Source: Omnitrophica bacterium RIFOXYB12_FULL_50_7
GTDB taxonomy: Bacteria > Omnitrophota > Omnitrophia > Omnitrophales > Aquincolibacteriaceae
DNA: 13,189 nt
Reading direction: 5' to 3'
Assembly (NCBI GenBank): GCA_001804345.1
Contig: MHFU01000171.1
Location: 1-13,189 of the forward strand
Part shown: positions 13,048 through 13,189 of the stretch, piece by piece
Numbering within the stretch: the stretch's first letter is position 1
Layout: every line of letters starts with the position of its first letter
Notes under the pieces: model-generated
Databases searched by the model: none
Told to the model about the DNA's origin: nothing
Seen by the model: only the letters and a program-made list of their open reading frames with translations
Program-made: the position numbers and the translations under genes

Positions 13048-13189
13048 ATGGCAAAGTTGACGACAAAATGCTGCTCCGCCAAGAGCACCGGCGACAGGAC
13101 CCTCGATTTCAAATTCTATGCCCCTCTGGCCAAAAAGGTCGGGCTCGGTGGTTGTTTCAATGGCTGGAAAGCGGACAAGAACCCTCTTA
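13048..13189 (+). CDS. glycogen-binding/CBM48-like (E-set) protein, N-terminal fragment
   Basis: AAGGAG at 13036-13041 precedes the ATG by six bases. Only 47 residues are visible before the window ends. DFKFYAPLAKKVGLGGCFNGWKAD followed by NPL matches the start of the AMPK-beta/isoamylase N-terminal E-set domain (phe-x-ala-pro...ala-lys-x-val...gly-x-phe-asn-gly-trp), which binds alpha-glucans. Small single-domain proteins of this type and large branching enzymes both carry it. The short basic N-terminus directly before the domain favours a small protein, but the rest is outside the window. Confidence 0.7.
   Translation, partial: MAKLTTKCCSAKSTGDRTLDFKFYAPLAKKVGLGGCFNGWKADKNPL

Overview
The window is bacterial, with dense, mostly forward-strand genes and moderately GC-balanced codon use. 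It looks like an uncultured lineage such as Omnitrophota/candidate-phylum bacteria. That guess rests on the fused SecDF, the queA-tgt-yajC-secDF order and the heavy load of short palindromic repeats; no marker here proves a phylum.

Layout. Positions 1-1119 hold the 3' part of recQ. A 28-codon small ORF and a 499-residue protein with a cysteine-rich N-terminus follow. A tRNA-Arg(CCG) has its own extended -10 promoter; 200 bp downstream its 3' half is repeated beside a GC-rich string of hairpins. Next come a membrane-anchored protein of unknown function and a LOG/lysine-decarboxylase-like Rossmann protein. The core block is queA, a DUF3800 gene, tgt, yajC, a four-helix-bundle (4HB, S23/IVP-type) gene, secDF and recJ. 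rpmB is convergent to recJ and divergent from a final, truncated carbohydrate-binding-module gene.

Function. QueA and Tgt belong to the queuosine tRNA pathway, YajC and SecDF to protein export. This widespread operon has been interrupted here by two foreign-looking genes: DUF3800 between queA and tgt, and 4HB between yajC and secDF.

Main discovery. Four loci share one architecture: four 7-bp units, a loop, then four inverted 7-bp units (4635-4701, 7807-7873, 8193-8593, 12473-12572). The heptad differs between loci: GCGTAAG-like, TAGGGTT-like twice, and CCAAGAA-like. One of the two TAGGG copies is empty with a loop of about 11 bp. The other has the same arms but holds the complete 4HB gene, whose Shine-Dalgarno and GTG start lie in or beside the left arm and whose stop lies in the right arm. 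This looks like a non-autonomous and a cargo-bearing form of one palindromic element. A decayed half-arm precedes the DUF3800 gene.

Second theme. Other palindromes lie in frame inside protein genes: two in queA, and two in the LOG gene, one of them nested inside another palindrome. They encode short extra peptides, recalling the Rickettsia palindromic elements.
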